Numbered from the stretch's first letter, positions 31,380 through 43,842 are shown. The stretch is DNA of 64,000 nt from Prostheceraeus crozeri (GCA_907163375.1 CAJQUW010007774.1:186001-250000), one strand, 5' to 3'. Notes: generated by a model not told the origin, from the sequence alone. Made by a program: numbers and translations.

Positions 31380-32976
31380 TGTTGAGTTCGAATGCTGTTA
31401 TGCGGTTTTTTCTTTCTGTGCTTCATTGTTATCCTGATGTTTGTCTTTGGTCCGATGTCTAAGTCTAGAGATCTTTAATGTATGTCGTTTTGAAGTCTAT
31501 GATGTTTGTTGAAAGATGTAGAGATCACTTTATTAGTTTTGGTGTCGCATTTCTTTGTTTGTTTGTATTTCTATGGATGCGCCAGTTATGTAACTTATGT
31601 GAGATCTATGCATGATTCTTCCTGGCAAAGACTATCATATCGAACTCACTTGTGACCATAGAAGTAGATAAAAATACACTAGAATGGAAGTTTGATATCT
31701 TGCCTATGTACAATGATGGCACATGGAAAAATCTATGGTTTGTAGATCATATTCGATCTAAAACATTGTATCATAGTCAGACTATTTGCCAAGTTGGTTG
31801 TGGAAGTTGTTGACAGCAAATTGCAGGATTTTCATGAAAAGAATTTTAAGTGGTATTGTTTCATGTGAAATAGCCTACTATTCCATGGATTGATATGCTG
31901 TGTCTATTTGTACCAGTCATTGACAACTATTTTCCAATTCTCAAAAGTGGAATACGAATTGAAATTTGGTTCACAGAGTCATAATCGAAAGTAGTCGGTG
32001 TACTGGTTGTAAGAACATCTCAAGAATTCAAAGATAATAATTATAATTATTGGATAATTTCTCCTCCTAACAGTCAAGAAACCTAGCGCTCTTCTGGAAT
32101 AAACACATCGAAAGCTTCTTTAGCGACAGTCATTTATCAGATAAATGAAATGTCGTTGGAACTTTTCAATTTATCACTAAATGATTTATATGACATAGTG
32201 TGATGATATTTTGGAAGCTCATATTCGAAAGCAATCAAAGGTTTTGAAAACTGTTCAAATATAATGAACAGGCGAATCCTTTAAAGTAAAATGAACACTT
32301 GGCCTCTGATTTCAAGCTGGAGCAATGCATGCTCTGTAAATCGACATTACAAGTTGCACATGTGTCTTGATTGATTATAGGAGCGATATTTCAAAATGAT
32401 GACCAAAGGATTTCCTTCTCTGTCATCCTGTCGCTGCACTATTTTGCAAATTCACAATTGCTATTGTGTACATGATCTTTGGACTAGGGGCAACAATCCA
32501 GATCACAAATTGACTTGATAATTGAAAATGCCAACCCGAAAACAAGAAAGCCAGTTCGCAAAATTTGCATTTTGCCCCAACTAAGTTCCCCGAAGTGTGC
32601 CATAATTTTCATGCAATTTCCATTCTAGGACTTTCTATGGTATTATTAATTTCTATGCTTGTGACCATCTTTGAATTTTGAACTGATAAGCTAAAATCTT
32701 CTTTGTACAGTCCATGCATCAAGTATAGTCTTTAAGTTTTGTTGGTGCTAGTTTATCGACTAATCGGTAAGTCATTGCATATTTGCGATGTCAATTGTAC
32801 ATAATTGTGTAAATCGTACCTTTTTTGTAGAAACCGTTTTTGTCTCTTGGTCAATGTCCTTTCTCTGAAAATTAAAGTTTCAAGTATAAAAATATCTTCA
32901 CTGAAAAGGATCTTTTTCTTTATGGGGCAAATTCGCGTGCTCGAAGTCCTAAAACTTTGCCAGTAAAGTTTTAACA
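31380..32976 (+). repeat. 5' LTR of the BEL/Pao element, split by a hAT insertion
   Basis: Starts TGTTGAG and ends TAACA. Without the nested insertion and its duplicated 8 bp, the length is 588 bp, the same as the 3' LTR, and no base difference was noticed. Confidence 0.95.
31657..32657. mobile_element. Non-autonomous hAT-like element inside the 5' LTR
   Basis: This 1001-bp insert is flanked by a perfect 8-bp duplication CTTGTGAC (31649-31656 and 32658-32665), the hAT target-site length. The 3' LTR retains the empty site, which proves the boundaries. The ends are inverted: CATAGAAGTAGATAAAAATA at the left and, inverse at the right, CATAGAAATTAATAATACCA; both reach CTAGAATGGAA about 20-30 bp in. 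No transposase frame is present. It inserted after the BEL element integrated. Confidence 0.88.
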
Positions 32977-33449
32977 GTTTCGATTATTGATTAAACTACA
33001 AAGCAGTTTCGATAAGTCCTGCAAAGCAGTGTCAATTATGGTCTCAAGATAATCTGCGAACAAAGTTAAGCAAGCAAAGAAGATCTGCGACTTCATTGAA
33101 TTCTTGAATGATCAACACAAATTCCAAGTCGTTTACCGCCTCCGTCTCAATCTTCTAAGTCAAGTCAAGTCAAAGTGAAGTTGATTCGAGGTTCCAAGTT
33201 CAAGTTCCATTCAAGTAATTGACGGTAATAAGTGATTTTTCCAAGAACTCAGTAAGTCAACGATTGATTCTCTATTGAAGCAGTATTTTGAGTACTTTTC
33301 ATGCGAATTATACATTATAGTGCATGCATAATCGTACATTTGTTGCATAAAAAGCGCATCCTTTTATTTGAACATTTTATAAAGGTGTATGTACTCGGTA
33401 ATACGTTCGTATAATCATCCTTCAATATTCGCAATTTTGTGGTAGGAAT

Positions 33450-34800
33450 TCATTGTTATTAGTCTCTATGTTGAGTATGTCTGAGCTGAGTAGAATCAGT
33501 AGAATTCGCGGTTTCACTAGAGCTAAGATAACGAAAACATTGAGTAAAGCTGAGGAAGCGATTGATTCAAATAATTTGAATGAAATTTCTGCATTAATTG
33601 AAACGCTGACTTCATCTTTAAAAATTGTAACAAAACAGAACGAGGATATTCTTGAGTTATTAGAAGATGATAATGCTGATGAAGAAATTGAACAAGCATT
33701 AGAGTATGAGTTAAAGGTACAAACAATGATTAATACTTTCAACGAAATTGCAAAAAGGAGTGTTAGTTCTACTTGTAATAGTAATAATTCTGATAATTTG
33801 GTCGAAGTCTTGAAAGAGCAAAATGACATCGCGATTTCACTCGGGAAATTGCATGCAGGATAAAGCAAGTCTACCGCCGAAAGAAATTCAGATTTTTGAT
33901 GGTTCCGATATTACGAACTTTAAGCTGTTTCAAAATGCTTTCTCTAGAATTATTGAGACTAAGACTGATAATGATGCCGATCGTATTTATTACCTAGAGC
34001 AATATACTTTTGGGATGCCAAGAGATCTTGTAAGAAGTTGTTGTCACATGAATCCAACTGTAGGTTATAAGACTGCATGGAAGATGCTAATTGAGATAAG
34101 TACGGGAATGATTTTGAAGTTTCCTGTGCGTTCTTACATAAGTTGGAATTGTGGCCAGAAATTAGTCATGAAGACGGCATTGAGTTAGAAAAATTCAGTG
34201 TCTTCTTGCGAAGTTGTCTGAATTATATGGAGAACGTCAGTTCACTCAATCAGTTGGATAGTCGAAGGAAATAAGGTCGATAATCCTCAAGTTACCTTAT
34301 AAAATGCGCGAAGCTTGGCGTACAAGAGTGTTGAGTATCCGAGAATTAGGATATGATGTGATATTCAAGGATCTTGTCGAATTTGTTGAACGACAATCGA
34401 AGTTGATAAACATGCCGATATACGGAGATTTGAAAAATACAGGTAAACCCAAAAGTAGTGATCATAAGCAGACAGATTCCTTTCGACAGAATAAGCATGT
34501 CTCTAAAGCTAAGCAGTTGGGTAAATCAGTCTCTTTGTCCACAAATATTCAGGAACATGAAGCTTGTAATCAAAGTGATGCACAGTCTAAGACAAGTTCA
34601 CATATATCTTCGCGTGAATGTGTATTTTGCAAATGCAATGATCATGATCTAAACTCGTGTAGTTCATTTTTGAAACTAGCGTTAGATAAAAGACAAGCGT
34701 TTATTCGTACGAATTCCTTATGCTTCGGTTGTCTGATTAAAGGTCATCATTCGAAAGGTTGTAGGAAAAAGTTAACGTGTAATACATGTAATAAGTACAT
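33450..34800 (+). pseudogene. gag-like region of the BEL/Pao element (broken)
   Basis: The first part is acidic, Ser/Asn- and Glu-rich and probably coiled, as in BEL gag N-termini. The last part carries cysteine/histidine zinc-knuckle motifs (CVFCKCNDHDLNSC and CFGCLIKGHHSKGC), the double knuckle usual before BEL/Pao pol. It would encode the structural protein of an intracellular particle in a full element. Confidence 0.85.
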
Positions 34801-34939
34801 GTAATAAGAGTCACCCTACTTGCCTTCATGAAAATCGAGCGAAGCAATCCACTCATTTTGTTAGTAGTGAGAAGTCGTGTTCTTCGACTTCTACAGAGAG
34901 CAAAAGTTGTCATACTGGGGCCGGTGCAGCTAATCGTGT

Positions 34940-37900
34940 AGCTTTGGCACTTATACCTGTAAAAGTTAGGTCAAGCAACAGTAGACAATCTGTAGTTACG
35001 TACGCCGCTCTCGACAACTTTAGTTCTGATTGTTTTGTATCTGACAGCGTAATGAAAAGTTTAGGAATTAAAGGGAAATCAGAAGAAATAAGATTAACAA
35101 CAATGGAGAAGTTCCAAAGTCCAACGATGACTACAGTTGTAAATGGGCTTGAAATAACCGATCTTGACGAAAATGAAATCGTTCATCTTCCTCCGACCTA
35201 TTCCCGCCCTGAATTACCAGTTTCCACTAACGATATTGCGAAAAGAAATGAGTTCTACAAATGGTCACATCTTAGGGAAATTCCTATCATTGAAGTTGAT
35301 GCCGAAGTAGGTTTACTTATAGGAATTAATGTTCCAGAAATGTTGAAACCCTTAGAAGTTGTAAGTGGGTCTCCTAATGAACCGTTTGCCACTAGACATA
35401 AGTTGGGGTGGACAATTAGTGGGCCAATGAACTTGAATTCCGAAGATATCGTCAGAGTGTGCAGGACACAAATACAAAGACTGAGTGACATTGAAACAAA
35501 ATTAAACATGATGTATTCACGAGATTTTTATGATAACGAATCCGATTTGTGTAACCCTTCGATAGAAGACAAAATGTGGGAAGTAAAAGTGTCATCAGGT
35601 ACATTCCAAGATGGTCATTACGTTATTCCATTACCTTTACGGCAGGAAAGCTTAACAGGTATCGATAACAAACATCAAGCTTTACAAAGACTCTTTTCTT
35701 TAAGAAAACGTCTTTCTAAAGATACCATATATCATAAAAATTATTCTGAGTTTATAGATCTTATGTTGAAAAACCGTTTTATGGAAGAGGTGCCTGTTGA
35801 CGAATTATCTAGTACGAAAAATGTCTGGTATCTGGTACATCATGGAGTGTACCATAAGGAGAAGCAGAAAGTGCGTGTAGTTTTCAATTGCTCGTTGCCT
35901 TACCAAGGTAAGTCTCTGAATTCCATGCTGCTTCAAGGACCGGACTTGACAAATAGTCTGATTGGGGTACTTCTTCGATTTAGAGAAGGGTGCTTTGCAT
36001 TCTCTGGTGACATTGAGAAAATGTTTTACCAGGTGAAAGTACCTAAAAGTCAATATGATTATATGCGACTGTTTTGGTATCCAAACGGGGATCTGAGTAT
36101 CGAACCATCCCAGTACAGACTTACTGTTCACGTTTTCGGAGCAGTTTCGTCACCTAGCTGCGCGAATTATGCTCTTCGTCAAACTGTTTTGGATGGCAGA
36201 AATAGTTATCCAGATTCAGTAGTTAAGACTGTTCTCCGAAACTTTTATGTCGACGACGTATTGAAATCTGTTGATAATGAAGACGACTCAATTCAGTTAC
36301 TTCATCAACTTAAGAGTGCATGCTCACAGGGAGGTTTTAGATTAACCAAATTTGTAAGTAACTCGGAAAAGGTAATTGGGTCTGTATCGGAAAATGACCG
36401 CGCTAACAATTTACAGAATCTTTCTTTGAATTTTGATGATCATGTTGATGCAATTCAAAACGCTCTCGGTGTAAAATGGAATTTGACAACCGATAAGCTT
36501 AGTTTTAAGATCAAGTCTCAAGAAATTGTTTCTACGAGGAGAGGAGTTCTGTCTTGCATCTTTTCGATTTTTGATCCTCTTGGACTTCTGTGTCCAGTAG
36601 TTTTGATTGCAAAACGTATTTTTCAAGAGTTATGTCGTTTAAAGACAGACTGGGATGATATACTTCCTGAAAAGGAGAAACAGATTTGGGAACGATGGAT
36701 CTCAAATCTGTCGAAGTTAGCTGAATATGAAGTCCCAAGAGCTTTAAAGACAAAAAGTTTCATTGATTCGAAATGCTCGATACATATATTTTCTGATGGA
36801 AGCGAAGTTGCTTATGGAGCTGTAGCGTACGCCAGGTTCGAAAACCCAAATCAGATTGTTCACTGCTCCCTAATTTACGCAAAATCACGGTTAGCTCCCA
36901 TCAAGAAAATTACAATACCCAGGTTGGAGCTTACAGCAGCGAAGCTCGCAGTTACCATTAAGGGTATTCTGAACTCTGAATTAGAACTCAGAGTTGATAG
37001 TTTTACATTTTGGACTGATAGTACAACAGTCTTACGATATCTGAATAACGAAACAACCAGATATCACCGATTCGTTGCAAATCGAATAACGTATATTAAT
37101 GAACGAACTGATACTAATCAATGGCGTTATGTTCCATCTGAACAGAATCCCTCTGACATTGCAAGTCGAGGAATCGAGATGGATAAGTTCCTTGTCAAAG
37201 ACGATTGGAAGAACGGGCCGGATTTCCTCTGGAAATCAGAGATTGATTGGCCTAAGAATATTACGAATTTTCAAAATATTGATACCGATCCTGAAATAAA
37301 AAAGGAAAAATCCGCTCAAAGTTATTATACAAATGTTTCTGATGATACAATTGAGAAATTACTATTGTCATCTTCAGATTGGTATAAGTTGAAGAGAAGG
37401 ATTGCCTGGTATTTGAAAATAAGGGAATGTCTGAAATGAATGTAAGACTTGAAAGAGATATTTCAATCAGTGATTTAGAGAAAGCAGAATTCGCTATTTT
37501 CGAATATGTACAGCGTACTTCATTTGGTAATGAAATAAAAGCGATAAAAAACAGTGAAAGTGTACCAAAAATAAGCTCCCTTCGTAAGTTGAGTCCTATT
37601 CTTGATGACCGAGGTCTACTTCGAGTAGGAGGACGAATTTCCAGAGCAACAGTCTCATACGAAACTAAACACCCCATCATTTTGCCAAAAAGTCATCATG
37701 TATGTGAGTTAATTGTAAGATATACACATTTAAGAATGGGATGTATGGGTAAGGACACAACGGTTACAGAGATCAGGCAAAAGCTGTGGATAATTGGTGT
37801 TAGGCAAATTGCTCGTAAAATCACCAAAGACTGTTTGTGTTGTCGTAGACTGCAAGGAAGAGCAACTGTTCCGATGATGGCTGATCTTCCGTCGCATCGT

Positions 37901-38870
37901 ATAGAAGGTGATCAACCACCTTTTACTAATGTTGGGATTGATTGTTTTGGTCCCTTTCTTACCAAAAATGGAAAAACAGTCAAGAAAAGATACGGCGTAG
38001 TGTTTTCATGTCTTGTCAGTAGAGCTGTTCATATTGAAACTTTGAGTTCATTAGAAACAGATGCGTTTATTAACGCTCTGAGACGTTTCATTGCACGAAG
38101 AGGAAATGTTAAGGTCATTAGAACAGATAATGGTAGAAATTTTGTCGGGGCTAGCAGAGAATTACGTCAGGAGATGAGTAAATGGAACGAAAAAGTAATT
38201 AGAGAACGTCTTCTAAAATAGGGAATTGAATGGATTTTCCATCCACCATTAGCTCCTCATTTCGGCGGAGTTTGGGAAAGGGAGATTAGATCCATTCGTA
38301 AAGTACTACATTCTGTCATGCGTGAACAGAATATTCGTTTGACTGATGAATCGTTAAGTACCCTTATGTGCGAAATAGAGTCCATTTTGAATTGTCGTCC
38401 ATTGACAACCATTTCTGATGATCCAAATGATCTTGACACGTTGACCCCTAACCATTTGTTGCTATTGAAATCAGAACCAACCTTTCCTCCAGGTCTTTTC
38501 TCTAAGAGCGATTCCTATATTCAGCGTCGCTGGAAGCAAGTCCAGTATTTAGCTGATTTATTTTGGACGAGGTGGAAGAGAGAATATCTCATTTCTCTTC
38601 AGCAACGACAAAAGTGGACTAAAATGCAGAGGAACTATAAAGTTGGAGATCTAGTGCTACTAATTGAAGATAATTTGCCTCGAAATCGTTGGCTTAAAGG
38701 CCGTATTGTCAAGGTATCTAATGAAAGTCAGGTGCGTTCGGTAACCGTCAGAACGGTCAATCATACGGTCAAGAAAACAAAAGGATCGTACAAAAGCATA
38801 CCTAAGTGTACTGAGCTCATTAGGCCTGTAACCAAGTTGATTCTCTTGCGTAGTGCTGAACTCTAATCGT
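34940..38870 (+). pseudogene. pol-like region of the BEL/Pao element (broken)
   Basis: Domains in order: an aspartic-protease-like segment near 35.0 kb; a BEL-type linker (RHKLGWTISGP); reverse transcriptase at about 35.8-36.4 kb with SGDIEKMFYQV and FYVDDVL; an RNase H-like segment near 36.8-37.2 kb (HIFSDGSEVAYGAVAY, FWTDSTTVLRYL); an HHCC-type zinc-binding and integrase core at about 37.7-38.3 kb (CLCCRRLQGR, GIDCFGPF, VIRTDNGRNFVGA); and an integrase C-terminus ending [20 protein letters not shown]. This layout, with WVPSEQNPSDIASRG-like sequence after RNase H, is specific to BEL/Pao. Confidence 0.93.
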
Positions 38871-38901
38871 GACAAATATCGTTATATTTGTGGGGCCGGA
38901 A

Positions 38902-39489
38902 TGTTGAGTTCGAATGCTGTTATGCGGTTTTTTCTTTCTGTGCTTCATTGTTATCCTGATGTTTGTCTTTGGTCCGATGTCTAAGTCTAGAGATCTTTAA
39001 TGTATGTCGTTTTGAAGTCTATGATGTTTGTTGAAAGATGTAGAGATCACTTTATTAGTTTTGGTGTCGCATTTCTTTGTTTGTTTGTATTTCTATGGAT
39101 GCGCCAGTTATGTAACTTATGTGAGATCTATGCATGATTCTTCCTGGCAAAGACTATCATATCGAACTCACTTGTGACCATCTTTGAATTTTGAACTGAT
39201 AAGCTAAAATCTTCTTTGTACAGTCCATGCATCAAGTATAGTCTTTAAGTTTTGTTGGTGCTAGTTTATCGACTAATCGGTAAGTCATTGCATATTTGCG
39301 ATGTCAATTGTACATAATTGTGTAAATCGTACCTTTTTTGTAGAAACCGTTTTTGTCTCTTGGTCAATGTCCTTTCTCTGAAAATTAAAGTTTCAAGTAT
39401 AAAAATATCTTCACTGAAAAGGATCTTTTTCTTTATGGGGCAAATTCGCGTGCTCGAAGTCCTAAAACTTTGCCAGTAAAGTTTTAACA
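38902..39489 (+). repeat. 3' LTR of the BEL/Pao element
   Basis: 588 bp, TGTTGAG to TAACA, uninterrupted. It serves as the empty-site reference for the hAT insertion in the 5' LTR. Confidence 0.95.
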
Positions 39490-39494
39490 CCGTT

Positions 39495-40480
39495 ATATAT
39501 CAGCGAGGAAGCAGAGAGAACACAGGAACATACAAATAATAACCACTTTGACAGATTAATTGGTCCCATGTGATCTTTCACAATGCTAGACATCAGCATG
39601 CCTTCTGGAATTCACTAACTCACAAATTCGATGCTTTACAAAACTATTGTCTGATGATACACAAAGGAATATGCATGGAATTTCAATTCAAAGGCATTAG
39701 GAATATCATGACGTGACAAATGTCTGATGGAGTGATTGTTTTGACATCGATGGGTTCTGAGTGCCTCAAGTTAATGCTGGAGGAGGAGACTTCCAAAATT
39801 TATTATTCCCTCTGATGTCTGAGAGCAGGAATGTGAGAGACTTAAATTTGTATATTTTCCTATAGGGAAATCGAAATAAAATACCTTTGGAGAATCAATA
39901 TTTCCACAAGTGATTGAAATAATGAGTGAAAGGCGAAAATATCAACCTTATGATGTCATTTGCTCTGGAAGAATGCCTTCAAGATGCATAATTTAAGAGA
40001 ATGAAGCAGCTGAATTGTTTATCTGATGAGAGCTAACATTCATCGAAGCTAAAACAAGTCAGATATTTAAATTTCGACTGTTAGAAAAAAGGACAATGAA
40101 TTATAACAAATTCTATCGAAAGCTGTGGAGTCAATTGATTTCTGATAACTGCAAATTAACGATTTCCGTATCAAACTCAGCTTGAAAGAGATTGAAAATG
40201 TCAGTTGGCGCGGAGACATCGTTAAGAGAAAAGTCATTGAAAAAGCTGTGATTTTCTCAGACACTCTTCAATCCGTGAGGAATGATTGCGCAAAGGAGTA
40301 TTGTGCTTGAATTGTTCAAACCTTTGCACATTTTTAAAGTGATGAATATCCCAGACAAACATGCAATCTACATCCTCCTTTAATGGATGGAATGCAGACA
40401 ATTTACTAGTTGATGTGAAAATGAATTCATAAAATGCTTCTGTGAACACATTAATTTTATTGCTGAAGTGTTTTATACGA
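39495..40480. other. No gene seen
   Basis: AT-rich with no coding motif; the small open frames on the minus strand are not supported. Confidence 0.4.
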
Positions 40481-41075
40481 GAGGTCTGCGTTCGCGACAC
40501 AAACACGATCTAGTTCGTGTCGTGTTGAGTCTTGTCATTCTGACCTTGACAATAATAGAGTCGTGTTTTATTTTCGTGCTGACAAGGATTTACTGCAGAT
40601 TTTAAATCGAGATAATTTTTGATAGCTTTACTTATTTATTTATACTTATTTATTTATAAAAGTACTTGTATAGCGCACAATACAATGTTACAAGGCGCTC
40701 TGTTCGAACAGATAGATTTTCAACAACCGACGAAAGCTGGAAGAGTGTCAAATTATTGTCCCTGAGATGTAAAGGGAGGCTGTTCAGCAGTTGTGGTCCA
40801 GCAACGGCGAAAGCTTTATCACTCAGGCGAGTGCGTGTTCGGGGTATCGAATGTTCTCAGATCACTCGATCTCATGTCGTGAGAGCTGTGACCCTCCCTA
40901 GGGTGACATTTGTCCATCATGACTTTGAAGGCCTGTACCGCCATCCGAAAAGTGATCCTGTGGCGCACTGGGAGCCAATGCAGCTGATACAGAACTGAAG
41001 TCGGTTTGAATCACGTGTTCGTGTCGTGTTCGCATTTCGGCCGAAAAATTTCGTGTCGTGATAAGAGGCTAATTT
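40481..41075. repeat. Repeat bounded by CGTGTCGTGTT motifs, with inner dispersed repeat
   Basis: GTTCGTGTCGTGTT occurs at about 40516 and again at about 41023, with the related CGACACAAACACG and TTTCGTGTCGTGA near the outer edges. Between them, 40650-41000 begins with a TTATTTAT-rich run and AAAGTACTTGTATAGCGCAC. It continues with a stop-free stretch reading SSCGPATAKALSLRRVRVRG. I recognise this type (a GCAACGGCGAAAGC box after a TATAGCGC start) as a dispersed repeat common in marine invertebrates, but I cannot name it. Outer boundaries are uncertain. Confidence 0.45.
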
Positions 41076-41832
41076 CCTATGACTGCAAACTTCTACTTTA
41101 CACTAGAGGAGTGGCCACGAGCGGTGACCCGACCACTTTCAAAGCGACCCTACTTGACAACTTTAACCCGGATGCTTGATAGACGATACAGTTTCCTATG
41201 AAACTATTACGACATACACGCGAACAAATACAGGTGCATGCAATACATTGATCGACATAATGTCAGTTTGTATAATATACAGCTGTATCATGGAGTATGT
41301 ATAGAAAATTCGAAATGCAGTACAAATACACGATGCATAGCGCTATTCGCAGATATGCCTCCCTTTTCGTCATTTAAACCAATTCAAGACGTTTGACTTC
41401 AGTTGTGTCACCTGTTAAGTCAGTTGTGCCTATTATTTGATAATCTCGGCCTAATATTTGAAAGAAAAACATAATCATATTAATGATATCTTAGCAAAAA
41501 TGTTTATGCACCATTCCATGTTTTTTTGTGCAACATAGCAACTCGCTGCCTACACCAATTTGATGGGAATACCCTGTTGTCAACCAGTAACCAGTACTGT
41601 GGAACATCCATCAAGAAACAGATTTCTTTACTTGAACCTATCATTGGAGGTGCATTGCAATTATTTGAGATGTTCCTGATACCATAGATCATGCCATACT
41701 GGATCGATCCTTCCGTGTAGACAACATCATGCAAGATGCATTTTTTAAAACACGCAGAAGAATGAAGTGAGAGGAGCGAAGAGAAGCAATTCAGATGAGT
41801 CTATAAACATAAGAGTAGTCTATCTTCAGAAA
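41076..41832. other. No gene seen
   Basis: AT-rich, no supported coding sequence. A short minus-strand frame at 41504-41734 has no motif. Confidence 0.4.
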
Positions 41833-41840
41833 GAGATCAA

Positions 41841-43834
41841 CAGTGTTCGTACTGGCCGATTTCGCATTTTTCGCGCCCCGCCCTGCGATTCGCGCCCCCA
41901 ACTAATTGGTCTAAGATACATGTATGCACGAGCGTAAGGTCAATACATACATTTTTCAAACATATATGGAATTCACATAGGCATATTTACGGGTCAATTG
42001 CATAGGTCTATGACGATTTGCAGCATTTATTAGATACCTTTGATGGAGTAGATGAAAACATAATTGATTAATGGATGGCCCTGCATGGAGCAGACAACCA
42101 TATGATATTAATGAGATCATATACGAACATATAAGTACGTTATAATGTATTCATTCTAATTCGGTACTATAATATTTCCGCAACGTTGAATCAAATGAGT
42201 CTAAGGAACCCCGAAAATGCCTTTTCCAGTTCCAATTGGCTAGGATTTGGTTGTGGGGCCTTAGAAAAATGCCCGAAATCACTACAACCAAATCTGGGCC
42301 AAATGGAACCGAACCAAAGACTAAAATCGGGGTGTTAGGGCCTGTCATACCTGACATTTCTCGGTGTAGTCAACGTCTTCGTTAAAATAACGTCGCTACA
42401 CTTTCCATCTGGTACTGAAATGTAACATAATAAGCTTCATTAATACACCGTAAGAGTTTATGCCCTATTTTCCTTGCGATTTAAATGAAGAAAAGATCAG
42501 AAATGAAAGTACACATGTAAGTAGTTTCATTCAATCAGGTACATGATGATCGAGCTGTGTTGAATCAAAATGATGTCTAAAAGCGCTAGGCACTGATAAA
42601 GAAAATATCACTTCAATTTCTTGGGAGAAATAACGTTCAGTTCTTCATGTGCTTTTCGCTTCAAAATACTAGTCATGAGCTTCTCAGCTACTGCTCGTTT
42701 CTTTTCTTCCATCTTCTCCTTCTCATCAAGCAGAGCTTTAAGGTGGTCCTCCTCTTCCTTTAATGACCGTAATGCCTCCTCCTGCATTTTCACGAGGCTT
42801 TCTTTCCGTTTCATGATATCGCTGATTCGCTTTTCGTTGTTTTGAGACCGGACTCTAACTCATTCAGCTTTGAATCATTTTTCTTCTGATTTTCGAAAGT
42901 TTTTAATATATCCTTCTCTGGTGCCTTCTTCTTCCTTGCTGCCTCTTCCTCCATCTCGCTCTTCAAACGCAGCTCATATGCTTGTTTGGCTTTGGCAACT
43001 TTCTCCAAAAGTGCCTGTGTCACTTCGAAGTTTCGCGATGAGATATTATTCGATGCCATGGCGCTCTTAATAACGACGATCGCATTTATTGTAGTCGCGG
43101 ACAGGTTACTCCGTTTCTTTGTCACTAGATCAGACAGCAAACTGAACACCCTCTCCACTTCTGCGTTTCCGTGGAGTAATGTCATCGTGACTCGAGCCAG
43201 ACGACTCAGAGTTGGCATCTTTGAGGACATTTTCTGCCAGTATTCTCCAATGTCCATTGGCTTCTCTGTTGTACCTTGGAGGAGTCGAGCTTCAACTTCA
43301 AGAGTAGAAATCTCGTTTTGAGGAACAATTTGGGGAAAGCACTATTCAAGAGTCTTCGCCCAGTTCTCCAGATCAGCATCGTTCGAATGATGTGGGGAAA
43401 GAAATTGGCACGATTGAAGCACATCATTTTCAAACGGTAAGTACTTGAGGAGCTTTTCAGTTCCCCTCCTAAAGAATCGCTTCACCCTTTCAAAAATGTA
43501 ATACGCAGTGATGATAAATAGTCCCTTAATAAAATGTAGAATACGCAGTGATGATTACGGTATGTCGTAGTAGGTTTACACACTATTCCTATAATTTGTT
43601 AGTGTTATGTCAGGAAGGCATTTTCTGGAATAATAAGGAAAATATTCAATTCTATTACTGTCATCAATCTGATACATAGTCGTAGACACATCTAACAGTT
43701 CCCAGTGATATATTATAGTCAAATATTTTTTGGGGAGCGAAAATATATGGGACAATATTGGGGCGCGAAAATATTTTCGGAATTTTCGCGCCCGCCTTCA
43801 TTTTTCGCGCATTCGCGCCCCAGTACGAACACTG
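41841..43834 (-). mobile_element. hAT transposon remnant with GC-rich subterminal arrays
   Basis: Both termini read CAGTGTTCGTACTGG inward, i.e. perfect 15-bp inverted repeats. Just inside each end are clusters of TTCGCGCCCC-type motifs (41866-41905; 43750-43822) in opposite orientation, likely transposase-binding subterminal repeats. The copy is flanked by GATCAA on both sides (41835-41840 and 43835-43840), 6 bp rather than the usual hAT 8. Inside on the minus strand it encodes the hAT C-terminal dimerisation domain. The N-terminal and catalytic parts are missing, so it is non-autonomous. Confidence 0.85.
42608..43440 (-). pseudogene. hAT transposase C-terminal dimerisation domain, broken
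   Basis: On the minus strand the reading is LPFENDVLQSCQFLSPHHS, DADLENWAKTLE, a TAG stop, CFPQIVPQNEISTLEVEARL and then MDIGEYWQKMSSKMPTLSRL, followed by LHGNAEVERVFSLLSDLVTK and KRSNLSATTINAIVVIKS. YWxxM..., NAExERxFS and RxxLs are the hallmarks of the hAT dimerisation (hATC) domain. It is followed by a long charged helix (KAKQAYELRLKSEMEEEAAR) and, after a frame change near 42835, KRKESLVKMQEEALRSLKEE and EELNVISPKKLK. The charged coiled-coil tail is unusual for hAT proteins. No RNase H-fold catalytic part remains. The plus-strand open frames here are antisense shadows. Confidence 0.85.
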
Positions 43835-43842
43835 GATCAAGT

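Larger units (their letters stand above)
31375..39494 (+). mobile_element. BEL/Pao LTR retrotransposon, broken, with a nested hAT insertion
   Basis: The element spans 31380-39489 and is flanked by the 5-bp duplication CCGTT (31375-31379 and 39490-39494). Its 588-bp LTRs begin TGTTGAGTTCG and end TTTTAACA. By eye they are identical once the 1001-bp insertion in the 5' LTR is set aside, so integration is recent. The interior has a gag-like region followed by a pol-like region in the order expected of BEL/Pao: protease, reverse transcriptase, RNase H, integrase. The coding region is broken in about five places, so it is a fossil copy. No envelope-like gene is seen. A purine-rich GTGGGGCCGGAA lies just before the 3' LTR and is the likely polypurine tract. 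The primer-binding tRNA was not identified. Confidence 0.95.

Noticed and set aside
38870-38901. Envelope-like gene between pol and the 3' LTR of the BEL element
   Set aside because: There is only about 30 bp between the end of the pol-like region and the LTR.
42621-43321. Serine/phenylalanine-rich plus-strand open frames
   Set aside because: Antisense shadows of the charged helix and dimerisation domain of the hAT transposase.
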